From Siphonodentalium dalli (lineage: Eukaryota > Mollusca > Scaphopoda > Gadilida > Siphonodentaliidae), in the NCBI GenBank assembly GCA_032622095.1, contig CP136061.1:67027127-67091126 (forward strand): DNA of 64,000 bases, read 5' to 3'. This document shows, piece by piece, positions 36,611 to 48,339 of the stretch (the stretch's first letter is position 1; each line of letters opens with the position of its first letter). The position numbers and the translations under genes were made by a program. The notes beneath the pieces are model-generated. The model was not told the origin of the DNA. It made no database searches and saw nothing but the letters and a program-made list of their open reading frames with translations.

Positions 36611-37039
36611 GTGTAACATTATATCATCCATCATTAAAGTTCATATCAAAATTCCTAAAACATCTATTATTTGGGCATCCTCGGTGCATAGTAACAAACA
36701 TATAATTTGAGCATACTCTGGCAACATACAGAAATGAAGACTTATCATGAGTGTGTTTTACATTTTTCTTCAACGAAGTCAGTTTTCTCAGTGGGGGTGA
36801 GCAAGTAGGGGCAAGAGAAAAAGATAGGATATATGAGGAGTTGAGTATGGTGAAGGAGATAATAAGGCCGTATATAGCAATGAAGTGCATATATACAATG
36901 GGTTTGTTGCGTCCACCAAACAGGGGTTCATCTTAAGTTTGCTAATCTTAGGGTGTCCTTTGGGCTGGAAGCTCTACGTCACCAAAATGTATATGCAGCG
37001 GAATGATTATAGGAGTCATGTTTCCGTTAGGGTATGTTT

Positions 37040-38190
37040 AAATGACTCATACTAGACAATGCATCCACAATGTGACTATGTTTAAAAGCGTCGTCAGTTC
37101 GAGGTCAATTCTTTTGTTAGTCACGATTGTTGGTTGCGATATGATGAATTTAGTATCGGGAAAATGTTCTACTGATTCCTTAATAACCTGCTTGAATTCC
37201 TCCGAACAGGACTCATACGATTTGGTTTTAATATCATTGGACATCACATACACTGCTAAGCACTTTGTAGCTTCTCGTCGCGGAATGGAAAGTAGCTGCT
37301 CCGTTGCCTCCTTAATTGTGTATGTTGTTGTTTTTTTGCAGACCATATCCTTGAACATCTTATTGGCATCAACATATTTTAACTGCGAACTTCCAATTAA
37401 AAATAAGTCAACGGATGGCAATAATTGAGTTTCCTTCTCCTCTGAATCTGTGCATATACCAGTATCTGTATAACTGATAATGTTTTGTTGTTCTCCCTAT
37501 TGATTAACTGTCATTTGACTGTCTGTCGATGTTCTTGAATTTGTTTTATGGGATAAATCACGATCCAAAAGCTGCGCGATTTGTAATATGTAAGCCCCAC
37601 ACTTAGCGTTCAATTCCTCAATTTCAGTTAAGCAGTCATGGCTTTCATTTTCGAGATTACCTATCCTTTTCTTCAAATACTATGTTTCCTTATTCTGCAC
37701 CTCCAGTCGTATTTTCAGTATTTCCTCGTTACTATGTTTTTTGCTCTTCAGTAGTTCAATATCTAATAATGCCTAGTTCTGATCGATCTTGCTTTTATTG
37801 TGGTCCTGTACTGGTATTACATGTATGTCCTTCTCATGTGTTCCACTTTTTTCAACTCTGTTGATTTTCTCTAAGCCAACTCAATTAATTCAATGATTTG
37901 CTGTTCAAATTCCATACTAACTTCGGGATATATCAAGCTTAAGTTCTTTGAACAATTTGCGTCTACAACCTCTGTTCGCGTTGACGAAGGGTTGGTTGAC
38001 TGTCCTGTAATTGACACATTTTCAACCACCGGAAGCTCCTGGGCAGTCGCAATGTCGTTGATGTTGACGTCATCTGTCGTGCCTCAATTTGATCCTTGTT
38101 AATATCAGTCAGGGTGTCTTCATTATCCTGAATGTTTTTCCTATATTCAATCAGCTTCTGCTCTGTTCCATCTCTGTAATATACCATTAT
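37040..38190 (-). pseudogene. LINE ORF1-like remnant: coiled coil plus SGNH/esterase-like domain
   Basis: The minus strand first gives a charged helical segment (37963-38187). Then around 37680-37490 comes a coiled-coil-like stretch (LKKRIGNLENES..., IEELNAK), then an in-frame stop, then 37421-37047 with 'DLFLIGSSQLKYVDANKMF' and 'AVYVMSNDIKTKSY'. GSS and xND resemble blocks I and III of SGNH hydrolases, known as the esterase domain of CR1-type ORF1 proteins. Stops and frame changes mark it as dead. It may belong to the same element as the tail at 35982-36610. Confidence 0.65.
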
Positions 38191-38199
38191 GTTTTCTTC

Positions 38200-39290
38200 A
38201 TTGAAAACCGGCCGTAGTTAAGAACTTGACAGCTTGTGTCAGCGAGGCGAACCCTTTATGTGTTTTTTTTCCGCGAAACCTTCCACTTCGGGCTGTGCGA
38301 AGGACCAATGCAGGAAAATTCCTGTAGCTCTACCTTTGAAACTACATGGAACTTCTTTTTCCATTGTATTTGCAGCATTTAGTTTCTGTTCCGTCTTGTT
38401 TTGACTTTCATCCATATAATCTCCTTGTAATGTTTACCTCGAGAATAGGCAACTTGATTGTTATAGATCGACGAATATCCTAAGAGAGGAAATCAGTTTA
38501 TGTATACTTTTCTTCCGAGTATCCAGTATTGGTCTTTTAATCACGTGTTTTCATTTTAAACTTTCATATTGAACTATTGTGGATGAGCGTATCGACATCA
38601 GCGTAACATTAAATTCGGAAAATAACCTAAAGTTTGATCTAACTGAGTTAAATATTCTCTTGCGATATAAAAGGGTTCATAAAATACAGTCAATAACATG
38701 AGCATGGCACTATATATCTATGTTTGGCCGATGAACTCCATTTAGTTCAATTTCGTAGTTCTTTTTAACTACCCACCAGGGACAAGGCGCGTGGGTGGGT
38801 GAACAAAATAAATAGTTGGAAAATTCAGGCTAATAAATAAATTAAAAATATTCAGATTTTTAAACTTAAAGGTACATTATCCGATTCGATTGTTCCCTAT
38901 CATCAGATTCCAACAACATCAACATTTCTTCAAACGACGCTTTAGTTATCAGAATCTATTAATTACACTCGTCGAATATTTGCTAGGCCACCAGATATTC
39001 CAGTCCAAGTGGCGAAAAATAAAAGATTTGAGATTTCAAAAATCGATATCTGATAACTCTGAGCTTTGATGGATGGGGTCGTCGACTCGAATCAAATATT
39101 TTGTTAACCCCCGAAGCCAAAGAAACACTAATTTATAGGACCCAAATGAAAATTGGGAAAATACGTTTCTACCTCTAATAAAATGGAATGATATTGAATA
39201 TACCTGCCTCTGAGTTACAAGACGAAATGTGGGGGAAAAGGGCAAACATTAACAGACCTCCAGGTCAGGGGTAAATGCTGAACAGACAAA
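38200..39290. other. Unassigned; includes a partial fold-back copy
   Basis: 39020-39130 repeats one arm of the 18222-18675 family (CTGATAACTCTGAGCTTTGA, GTCGACTCGAAT, CCCCCGAAGCCAAAGAAA). The rest is AT-rich without recognised content. Confidence 0.5.
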
Positions 39291-39295
39291 ATAGT

Positions 39296-39510
39296 CCTGT
39301 CGATAAAAGTTTTGACCTAAAAAACATTTGGACTAAGTTGGTTTTTATTCCATTTTGAAGAAGAATAATAATCATATCCTCTATGACATATCCAAAATCC
39401 GATAAATCCGCTTACAGCTAAATTTTCCATTCAAAATGGTGTCCATGATCACAATTGGCATCCAAAAATGCTGACTTTCTGTGATAGGTGCACCAACTAT
39501 CGCCATTTTG
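39296..39510. repeat. Dispersed repeat shared with 45090-45270
   Basis: GTTGGTTTTTATTCCATTTT, ATATCCTCTAT, TCCATGAT and GGTGCACCAACTA-type words occur in the same order at 45090-45270. The first word also recurs inverted at the ends of the duplicates near 59850 and 60935. It ends about 100 bp before exon 2. Confidence 0.65.
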
Positions 39511-39614
39511 GCCTTAGCCGAAAACCATGGGTGTTTGCTCAAGAGTATAATCAAATGTGAGTCTGATTATTTTACTACTGAACTCTTTGCTTGCATGTCG
39601 ATTTCTTTTCACAG

Positions 39615-39754
39615 GTGGTTGCCATGGTCAATACACATTTGAGGCTGATGCTGAATTGAGAACCGACCTGCTGACAGGATATTCCAGACGAAGCCGACCT
39701 GAAGAAACTGTCGAAGTAGTGGTGGATTTCTACCTCTTAGCTATTAACGGATTG
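39615..39754 (+). CDS. nAChR-like gene exon 2 (N-terminal helix and beta-1)
   Basis: This 140-bp exon is bounded by a pyrimidine-rich acceptor (tttcttttcacag) and a donor ttg|GTACGT at 39755. It opens with two bases that complete a Gly codon, then reads GCHGQYTFEADAELRTDLL and on to TGYSRRSRPEETVEVVVDFY ... LLAINGL. This matches the family pattern of a mature N-terminus, an amphipathic helix with 'LL.GY', the 'RP' turn, and an alternating hydrophobic beta strand. It ends in phase 0. The length equals the conserved exon 2 of vertebrate alpha subunits as I recall it. Acidic 'EETVEV' replaces the usual 'V.N.SD.V.V' but keeps the spacing. No alternative product is suggested. Confidence 0.82.
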
Positions 39755-40697
39755 GTACGTTGATTCGCCGTATAGGTATATGGTAGATAGTTGTGATTGC
39801 AGTAACACCTTTGAGACCTATTAAATCTTTAATTCACAAGCTTTCGAATAACATTTAGTCTTCATCTGGTGACATATCTAGTTGCAATGAAACACAATAA
39901 GCAAAACATTCAGTTCAGATGCACAGACATACCGATACAAAACATTCAGTTCAGATGCACAGACGTGCCGGTACGTACGTTGACGTTTAGACATTCTGTA
40001 AACAACTTTTGCGTTTAATTTCTATCGTAAACTTGCAAGAGAAAACTGAATTAATTAGAGCCGCGATGATATATTTATGGCCTTCAAGTGACCAAAGGCG
40101 GTTTGTCAGACATATGCAGAAGACGAGTCAATGAACAGAAATATATACCTATGTTCAATAGCTGTCAAAAGGGATTTCATAGGGACACCGGACATATGTC
40201 ATCGTGGCTCTAACTTGAATTCAGTTTTCTATTCCAAGTTTACGCTGAAAATTAAAGGCGAACGAATATAGTGTGTATTATTTGAGGTTTTGCGCTGTGG
40301 TCGTTGGGGCACATTGTGTAAACCGCGAAGTGTCCCCCAAATAACAAACACCCACTACATTCATTTCTTATATTTATATAGCTTTTTAATGATTTATTTC
40401 CTCCCAAAAAGCTGAGTGATTTATAAATGTACATAGGTAGTTAACTTTTAGTTAAACATATTTTTATTCCCAAATAATAAATGTGACTGGCCACTTAGGC
40501 TTGCCCCGCTCCGATACAAAACATCTAGCACAATGTGCGGCAGAATAATATGAACAACAGAAAGAAACAAAACATTATTAAGTGTGGATATATAGAGTAG
40601 ATCAGAAAAATGAAGAACAATTTGCTATGCATGCGCTATGCATGTTATGGCATGGGTGTGGTAGGGGCGGAAAGTGGATTGAGGAATGGGTTGACAC

Positions 40698-43448
40698 CTT
40701 TTAGTAGTAGAGTAATCTTTTTTGGACCCCAGAAAATACTTACTAGGGACTTCGACTATGCTCGGCGCTCGGGTGACTAGTCTCGGTGCTTGGCCGAAGC
40801 TATTGACGTCATATGTTTTACGTGGTCAGGTCCTTTTGCTCGGCTCGTTGTTGTGAATAGGACTGGAAAGCGTTCGGCATGTAGTTTATTTCATTGTGTT
40901 TATGTCAGACTGTTCAATAGCATATTATATATATTCAGTAGTTCAATGCTATAGGAATAAATGAATGCACTTAAGTGTGTAATTATGTAGGATCGATGGT
41001 ACGTATTTGACCACAAAGTTGTTCATCAATGAATAGGACTGTAGAGATGCTCGGCCTATAAAATATCTGCAATTATGGGGGTAACTTTTTCGTGAGACAC
41101 ACACGCGGGGAAGGGGGATAAAGCAACTCCTTGCCCTGTGTGTGGGGGGTATTGCCTTCTTATCTACTCCTCTTTCCTCCTAGTACACTTTGCTTCCCCT
41201 CCCTGTCCACACCTCCCGACCTCCCGCTTCCTTCCAGTCCACTCTTCTTCCCTCCATGTCAACTCCTCCGGACCTCCCCGCACCCACACGTCTATATACT
41301 ATAGTATTTGCCATGCATCCCTTTGTATATACGGTGCTATCCCCTTTTCTCCACTGGGTTCGTTGTTGTCTTGTATGGACATCGAGGCCGGGAGGGGAGA
41401 TGCAACTCTTCCTTATCTAGAAAAAAGAAATATGAGTATGTATGTTTTTATTTTTTCGCGAGACACACCCTTGGACGAGGGGCTAAAGCAACTCCTCGCC
41501 CTGGGTGGTGGGGGTTGGTATTGCCTTCCTATCTACTCCTCTTTCCTCATAGTAAACTCTGCTTCCCCTTCCTGTCCACTCCTCCCGACCTCCCGATTCC
41601 CTCCCAGTCCACTCTGCTTCCCTCCATGTCGACCACCCCACCCCGGTCCGCATCCACGTCTATAGTTATCCCACATCCCCTTTGTATATAACAGTGTTAT
41701 TTCCCCCTATACACTGGGTTCGTTGTCTTATATGGCCATCGCGTGACGCGGCTGGGACCTAAGGAACCCACACCCCTTCCTTTAGTGTATAGAACATTCC
41801 TGAATCGTGGATCAGTTATATATATATATATGTAGAGAGAGAGGGAGGAGTAACTGAGGAGGGACGTGTATATAGCTGAGGAGGGTGTTTTCGGACGAAC
41901 ACTCAGTTATAGTCGGTATGTTTAGTGCACGGAGTGTGGTCAGCCTTTCACCAGTCGCGACAATATGGAAAGACATAGAGTGAGTAAACACGCAGTCGAA
42001 GTTACAGCTTCTAATTCATCGGAAGATAACGAGAGTGATGATGATGATGATGATGATGATCGAAAAGATTGTAACCAATATTCTGTAACCGTTTCATGGT
42101 TTTCCGTATCTTCTTATACAAAGGTCCGTGTTCTGGCACATACACTTTGTAAATTAGTTCGCTATATTCGTCAAGTGTATCTTTTGAGTTTACTGTCGTC
42201 GATCCTAGTATATGACTCATACTATCTTTTTCCCATTCGAACCAAGCAGATTGATCTTTTCGATCATCATCATCATCATCATCACTGTCGTTATCTTCTG
42301 ACGAATTAGAAGCTGAATCTTCGACTGCGTGTTTGCTCACTCTATGTCTTTCCATATTGTCGCACCTGGTGAAAGACTGACGCACTCCGTGCACATAAAA
42401 ATACCGACTATAACTGAGTGTTCGTCCGAAAACACCCTCCTCAGTTATATACACATCCCTCCTCAGTTACTCCTCCCTCTCTCTCTATATATATAACAGA
42501 TCCACGATTCAGGAAGGTTCTATACGCCGCTAAAGGAATGGATGTGGGTTCCTTAGGACCCAGCCGCGTCACGCGATGGCCATATAAGGCAACGAACCCT
42601 GTGTATAGGGGGAAATAACACTGTTATATACAAAGGGGATGTGGGATAACTATAGACGTGGATGCGGACCGGGGTGGGGTGGTCGACATGGAGGGAAGCA
42701 GAGTGGACTGGGAGGGAAGCGGGAGGTCGGGAGGAGTGGACAGGGAGGGGAAGCAGAGTTTACTATGAGGAAAGAGGAGTAGATAGGAAGGCAATACCAA
42801 CCCCCACCACCCAGGGCGAGGAGTTGCTTTAGACGTGGGGGGTGCGGGGAGGTCCGGAGGAGTTGACACGGAGGGAAGCAGAGTGGACTGGGAGGGAGCG
42901 GGAGGGAGGGAGGTGTGGACAGGGAGGGGAATCAAAGTGTACTAGGAGGAAAGAGGAGTAGATAAGAAGGCAATACCCCCCCCCCCCACACACACACACA
43001 GGGCGATGAGTTGCTTTATCCCACTTCCCCGCGTGTGTGTCTCGCGAAACAGTTACCCCCATAATTGCAGATATTTTATAGGCCGAGCATCTCTACAGTC
43101 CTATTCATTTCTGAACAACTTTGTGGTCAAATACGTACCACTGCCCCTACATAATTACACGCTTAAGTGCATTCATTTATTCCTATAGTATTGAACTACT
43201 GAATATATATAATAGGCTATTGAACAGTCTGACATAAACACAATGACATAAACTACATGCCGAGCGCATTCCAGTCCTATTCACAACATCTAGCCAAGCA
43301 AAAGGACCTGACACCTGACCACGTGACACATATGACGTCAATAGCGTCGGCCGAGCACGGAGACTAGTCACCCGAGCGACGAGCATAGTCAAAGTCCCTA
43401 GTCAGTCTTTTCGGGGGTCCAAAAAAGTTTACTATACTACTCAGGTCC
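40698..43448. mobile_element. 2.75-kb imperfect palindrome (giant fold-back)
   Basis: Arms of about 1.27 kb pair along their whole length: TTTTTTGGACCCC near 40718 with its complement at 43415-43427; GACTATGCTCGGCGCTCGGG with its complement near 43375; CAGACTGTTCAATAGC with its complement near 43220; the pyrimidine-rich CTCCTCTTTCCTC blocks; and the zinc-finger codons near 41960 and 42350. The unpaired centre is about 42065-42260. Each arm also holds an internal tandem copy of a roughly 350-bp block (41105-41410 and 41460-41750). Proline/serine ORFs here are simple-sequence artefacts. It lies wholly within intron 2. Confidence 0.88.
42065..42420 (-). pseudogene. Truncated C2H2 zinc-finger/acidic protein gene at the palindrome centre
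   Basis: On the minus strand one C2H2 finger is followed by SNSSEDNDSDDDDDDDRKDQ and then an unpaired-loop segment with 'WFEWEKDSMSHIL' and 'YKKIRKTMKRLQNIGYN'. It then runs into the other arm, where antisense Asp codons become a His run. In this copy a one-base loss breaks the finger after its second Cys (TGCACGGAGTGCG). The mirror copy on the plus strand (41930-42060) keeps an intact finger, CTECGQPFTSRDNMERHR + VSKH. The inverted duplication thus captured the 5' end of a gene. Single-finger acidic proteins like this are multicopy in aquatic invertebrates and sometimes mobile-element linked (from memory). Confidence 0.6.
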
Positions 43449-43526
43449 TACTCTGTATAGATATGGTCTTGGTGACCTGTCGTTCACAAACATAGAAGAA
43501 TACATGCACCCAGAGTGACACACATA

Positions 43527-43876
43527 TGGAATACTATTAGGCCATTTCCTAATTTTGCTTCTGGCGCGCACCGAAAGCGCCAAAAAATGTGCGATATTAT
43601 TGCATGTTTCGGCGCGCCGAACGCGCCAAAATGTGCGCCGTTATGGTGCGCTAATGTGCGCTAATGACAAACGAAAGCGCCAAAATGTGCGCCATCGGCG
43701 CATGTTTTGGCGCGCAACGAAATAGGCGCCATAACGGCGCGCCGAAACATGCGATAATATCGCACATTTTGTCGCTTCTTGTGGTTTCGGCACGCTGCAA
43801 TGGCGCATTTTTGGCGCCTTCGGCGAGCGCCAGAAACGCAATTAGGAAGACTGGAAGCGTCCCTAATAGTATTCCA
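43527..43876. repeat. 350-bp CpG-rich fold-back element
   Basis: Ends TGGAATACTATTAG and its exact complement; next AATT..GC.TCTGGCGCGC pairs with GCGCCAGAAACGCAATT. The interior is a dense run of GCGCC/GGCGC, CGAAAGCGCCAAAATGTGCG and CCATAACGGCGCG words on both strands. It is very GC- and CpG-rich against an AT-rich background. Overlapping frames in all directions are by-products. Confidence 0.8.
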
Positions 43877-43994
43877 TTCACACACCCTCACATAAGGTGT
43901 CCCGATAAGGTAACAGATAACGAGCGTTCATGTTATGTTGGGTGATGTGAATCTGACGTCATAAAGTCAAAATGTGACGCCAGGCAGAGTACGG

Positions 43995-44110
43995 AACATA
44001 CATATATAAATAGAGAGAGACACACACACACCCTCACATACACACACACACCCTCACCCTCCCTGACACACATACCCTCACACACCCTCACACACACACT
44101 CACATTCACA
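43995..44110. repeat. CA / CCCTCA simple repeat
   Basis: Low-complexity ACACACACACCCTCACACAC tract between the CpG-rich fold-back and exon 3. Confidence 0.9.
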
Positions 44111-44266
44111 TTTATATATTAAGATATTCCGGAAACTATATATAACGTATTTAGGGAACATGATTCGACCTGCATTCTTATTAAGAAATATTGATAGCAT
44201 GTATCTTACACAGTCGTGCTCACATACATGTATATTTATAAAATATCTCTCTCTTTCCATATATAG

Positions 44267-44311
44267 GACACCAGAAAATCAACATTTTCAGCAAGTGGAT
44301 ACTTTGACATG
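44267..44311 (+). CDS. nAChR-like gene exon 3 (45-bp micro-exon)
   Basis: A 45-bp exon, too short to stand out as an ORF. The acceptor is a clean pyrimidine run (ctctctctttccatatatag) and the donor is consensus ATG|GTAAGT at 44312. It encodes DTRKSTFSASGYFDM in phase 0 on both sides, as required by exons 2 and 4. It aligns with the family's 15-residue exon 3, which starts with Asp-Glu and ends just before the loop D tryptophan. The 'SGY' version is the form I associate with divergent lophotrochozoan subunits. The exact 45-bp size, phase and both splice sites make coincidence unlikely, although the element is short. Confidence 0.78.
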
Positions 44312-44445
44312 GTAAGTTGAAAAAAATCACTATCAGATTGGGATCCGTATTTCTGAAATACTTATTTGAAAGGATGCATTATGACCGTCACGGTAACTAA
44401 CAGGACACTATTCGGGCCGGACAAATAGCATGTACATCAGCTTCA

Positions 44446-44530
44446 TGCTCTATATTATTCTCTATAATTTCATGCTCTATATCATTCTCTATAATTTCAT
44501 GCTCTATATTATTCTCTATAATTTCATGTA
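44446..44530. repeat. 27-bp tandem repeat, three copies
   Basis: CATGCTCTATATTATTCTCT followed by ATAATTT repeats three times, just after exon 3. Confidence 0.85.
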
Positions 44531-47250
44531 TGTTTCAAAATAGTGCGTTTAAATGGGATAATTACACTAAGGCAAGAAGGTAGTTATTTATAGATTTTGG
44601 TTACATCGATTTACTCCCTTTTGAAACAAAGTGCAGGTATGATAACATTTTTGAAAACAAATTAAACCCAAATTCATCAGGTAGAAGGAAGAAGAAACAG
44701 TTTCATGTTGCCAAACGACGTATCTACAGGGTCTCCGTTGGGGTTGTTAAGTATTCTAGGTAAATTTCCAACTGATAACCATTTCAGTCGCAAAAGTGCA
44801 GCACTGTTGGTCTGAAAACAACAAATTGAGAATCCCTCTGTTCTATTTTGAGCATATCCATAAAAGTTCCATCGCAGCAGCAACCATTCGGCAACGTCGC
44901 AACATTTCTACATCGAAAATCGCAATGCATTTACAGTTCAATTTTGTTTAACTGAGAATTAAGAATACTGTGATTCTACTGATAATGATATATGATTAAA
45001 ACCACTTTGTGATTTGTATGGATGTTATCTTAGCTCATTTAAACATTGAATATTAGTCTGGTCGATAAACTCAAAGTTTAGGGTCAACCTAGAAATTGTT
45101 TTGAACAAAGTTGGTTTTTATTCCATTTTGAAGATGAATATATCCTCTATAACATATCCAGAATCCACTTTGAGCAAATGATTCTATTAAAACTGGCGTC
45201 CATGATGGCAGTTGGTATAAACAAATTCTGAATTTAAGTGGTAGGTGTACCAACTAATACCAAATTAGTAATACAATTAAATATACACAAAACAGTGCAT
45301 TGTCGAAACCATATCTGTAGAATATCTGTCCCAAAATGGTAGCCAAAATGGACAAAATCGAATGAAATTTACAATTTGTGGAATTGAATAGCTTGTCCTA
45401 TAAGAGTGCACAAACTCTCGAACTATGCACGGAAGATTGATGTAAAGAGTATATGGGAAATTTTGATAAGAGATGTACGAACTTTCTCTAATGTATCTCA
45501 CGCGAGAGAGCAAGTGAAAGCCGGGTCTCATACAACGGTTAAATCTGGACTTTTTGGGCCCATACACAGAAACATATCGCAGTTTTATCTGTACTGTTTA
45601 TCTGGAATCGTGTGATATATGTGTAATTAAACAGCTAAATGGGATCATTAGGGATGTATTGATTCTGTGACCTTTTCAAAAAGCAGTGATACATGTACTC
45701 AGAGCAGTCTCACGAATGTGACAGATCATCATTTTTTGTTTTATATCTAAAACACCGAACCTGTCAAATTCTCTACTATAGAACAATATGAGAGCTACAT
45801 AGAACACTGGGTAAAATATGTAAATCCTATTTTATGTGTCTTAAAATAGTAGTTGTAGTTGCCTCCGATCAAGTGATGAAACACGAATATTTCGCTTTTA
45901 TCACAATTATAAATGCGTGGTGGTATACTATAAGCGCAATTTATCAAAATAAAAAGGAGTACTTTCTTCAATAAATTCTCAACTAACCAAAATTGTCTGC
46001 AACCTCGGTGGCAGAGACTGTCTTTATACTTGGAAATTAAATTTAGTTATATTCACTAAGGCCACTTATACGAGAAACATACTACGTTTTCTGCAACCGC
46101 GCCACCGCGTTTACACCTCCCCAATGTTGTTACACATATATGCTACGCACAAAACCATAAATAGCAACATTGAGTGAATGGTCAACGCAGAAATGATAGC
46201 TTTAAACGCCGATGACCTGATAATTAGCCTAAATACGTTGGTGACCTTAGTAAGATATTTTCGAACAAAACAAGATACTGAAAACTAACATTGTGCATTG
46301 CGTGGTATAGCATATTCCCTTTGTAAAGTGCTGACTAAAGTAACGTGAACAAAATTGTCTACTAAGAAACTGGTTTGGTAGCAGCATAAAAATTAGTCTT
46401 AAATAAAATGTACAATCTTCCGTCTCTTCGATCTGGTGAGATGGGGTGCAAATCAATTGAAGAGATGTGTATTTCGTTACAGTATAATCAGCATTACGAC
46501 ATACGGGTATGGTTTGTTATCAAGGATAGTGTTGAAAATTCCTGAATTGGAATTAGTATGTATACTGCAAATGCGTGCACTCCAGTGCCTCCATTACATT
46601 CAATAATTAATCACCGTTCCGAATGAAACAACCACACACTGTGTGGCGAAACATAACGCCGTGTGTTGCATGCCCGAAATTAGTATTTTTGCCCCGACTG
46701 TTGCAGCATTCTATAAACAGAAAACCCAAACTCTAAAGACGTAAATCATTGGGCAGATGGATGTTTTAATGATATTTGTACCTTTAATGATATCTAACAG
46801 CATACTTGTAAATTAACAATACGTATTTTCACTTCAAGGTGGTTATCCAATATGTTGCTTTCGTCGTAGCATGGCTTGGAGTTGCGGCCATTTTGACAGC
46901 CATTTCATGCCGCGATTGCATTATTTTTTGACCTTGTCACTCTATTCGCTCCCGTACTCTAATGTCATACACAATGGTATCACACGGGATATCCGGATGA
47001 CTCGTCCAGACAAATGATAGGACGTCCAGATGCCATTTTTTGACACAAGGATTGTTTACCGGTCACATTTAAAAAAATGTTTAGCCACAAAGGGCAATGT
47101 CGGCAGCAAATACCGGCGGCTCTCGGTGGGTAAGTGCATATTTTATACATGTGTTGTCAATTTTTCGGCATCACATTGCGTATTAGTTAATTATTCGTCC
47201 ATGTATTGTCGACATTATTCAGTTTCAAGCATAAATTTTCACTTTAGGCC
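44531..47250. other. Intron 3, first part; little identified
   Basis: Contains the 45090-45270 dispersed repeat (partner of 39296-39510). Otherwise AT-rich with short meaningless ORFs; I see no exon between 44312 and 60041. Confidence 0.4.
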
Positions 47251-47254
47251 ACAA

Positions 47255-47765
47255 CGAGTTGTGGGGTGGTATACTGGACGCAGCTTGTCCGACCGTCCGT
47301 CCGTCCGTGGGCGCAATTTTGTCCGAGCTTTTATTCCTACATTTTTGGTAAATTTTTTAGAACTTGGCACAGATATATAGTTAGTACCATGGGAACATGT
47401 GCACCTGCGATTATGGGGCTGTCAGACTTGTTTTTGTGGAGTTATCCCCCTTTTTCGACTTAGAACATATTCACAGGGGTATACCTTTGTCCGAGCTTTT
47501 ATTCCTACATTTTTGGTCAATTGTTTTAAAAGTTGGCAGATATTTAGTACTATGGGAACCTGTGCACCTGCGATTATGAGGTATGTCCGACTTTTTTTTA
47601 TTGTGGAGTTACCCCCCTTTGTCCGAGCTTTTATTCCTAAATTTTTTGGTCGATTATTTTGAAACTTTGCCCAGAAAGTTAGTGCCATGAAAACCTGCAC
47701 CTGCGATTATGGGGTCTGTCAGACTTTTTTTTTGGAGTTATCCTCCTTTTTCGACTACGGGGGGG
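47255..47765. repeat. Three diverged tandem units of about 150-170 bp
   Basis: GTCCGAGCTTTTATTCCTA occurs at about 47320, 47491 and 47620, each followed by TTTTTGGT..ATT.TTT, CATGGGAAC-type and CACCTGCGATTATG words and a TGTGGAGTTA.CCCCC end. Opening GTCCGTCCGTCCGTGGGCGC is typical of repeats seen in other invertebrate genomes. It ends in a G run near 47760. Confidence 0.75.
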
Positions 47766-48339
47766 GGGGGGTAAACATTAGTCCAACCTGGGACAGGCCT
47801 ATCTCTAGATAATGATGTTTTGGTCCATACCCGAATGTCCCATAAATCAATTTACATCATAAACCGCGTGTCATTTCACTTAGTGGTGTCTCCATTTTGC
47901 ATTTTTCTTACGATGGTGAAACATAATACGTCCACATTGAAAATTATTGAGTGGATAGGTCGTCCACATTAAAATGATAGGGCGTTCATAAAATCAACAT
48001 ATCATTTTTGTGCTACAGCTAGTCAAGATTTAGCCATAGTGTCAATTTAACCTTACCTTCAGCCAGTTTCTATACTCTAGTGTTGGGGGCTACATGTACA
48101 TAAGCAACTATTTGTAAAGCGTTTCAGAACACGTGGTCTGAAAACAGTCATTTATTTTGCAGACCAACAAGAGAAAGGTAGATCTTTGCAGTCATATACT
48201 ATCATTTCACACAAAACCTGTAGGACATAATATTTCGGAATTCGATAATAAACATTCGGACACTTGGTCTCGTACGTGAACACGGGAGGTCCTTTAGTCC
48301 GTGGGCCAATTCTCAAAAAGCCTCTAGTTTAGAAGTTGG

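Noticed and set aside
41138-41691. Pro/Ser-rich ORFs in the palindrome arm
   Set aside because: They read pyrimidine-rich tandem blocks in overlapping frames and recur mirrored in the other arm.
42011-42300. Poly-His or poly-Asp proteins
   Set aside because: They arise from one GATGATGAT tract read in sense or antisense; only the zinc-finger side has recognisable content.
43641-43945. ORFs in four frames over the CpG-rich fold-back
   Set aside because: Inverted-repeat composition removes stops in all frames; no domain.
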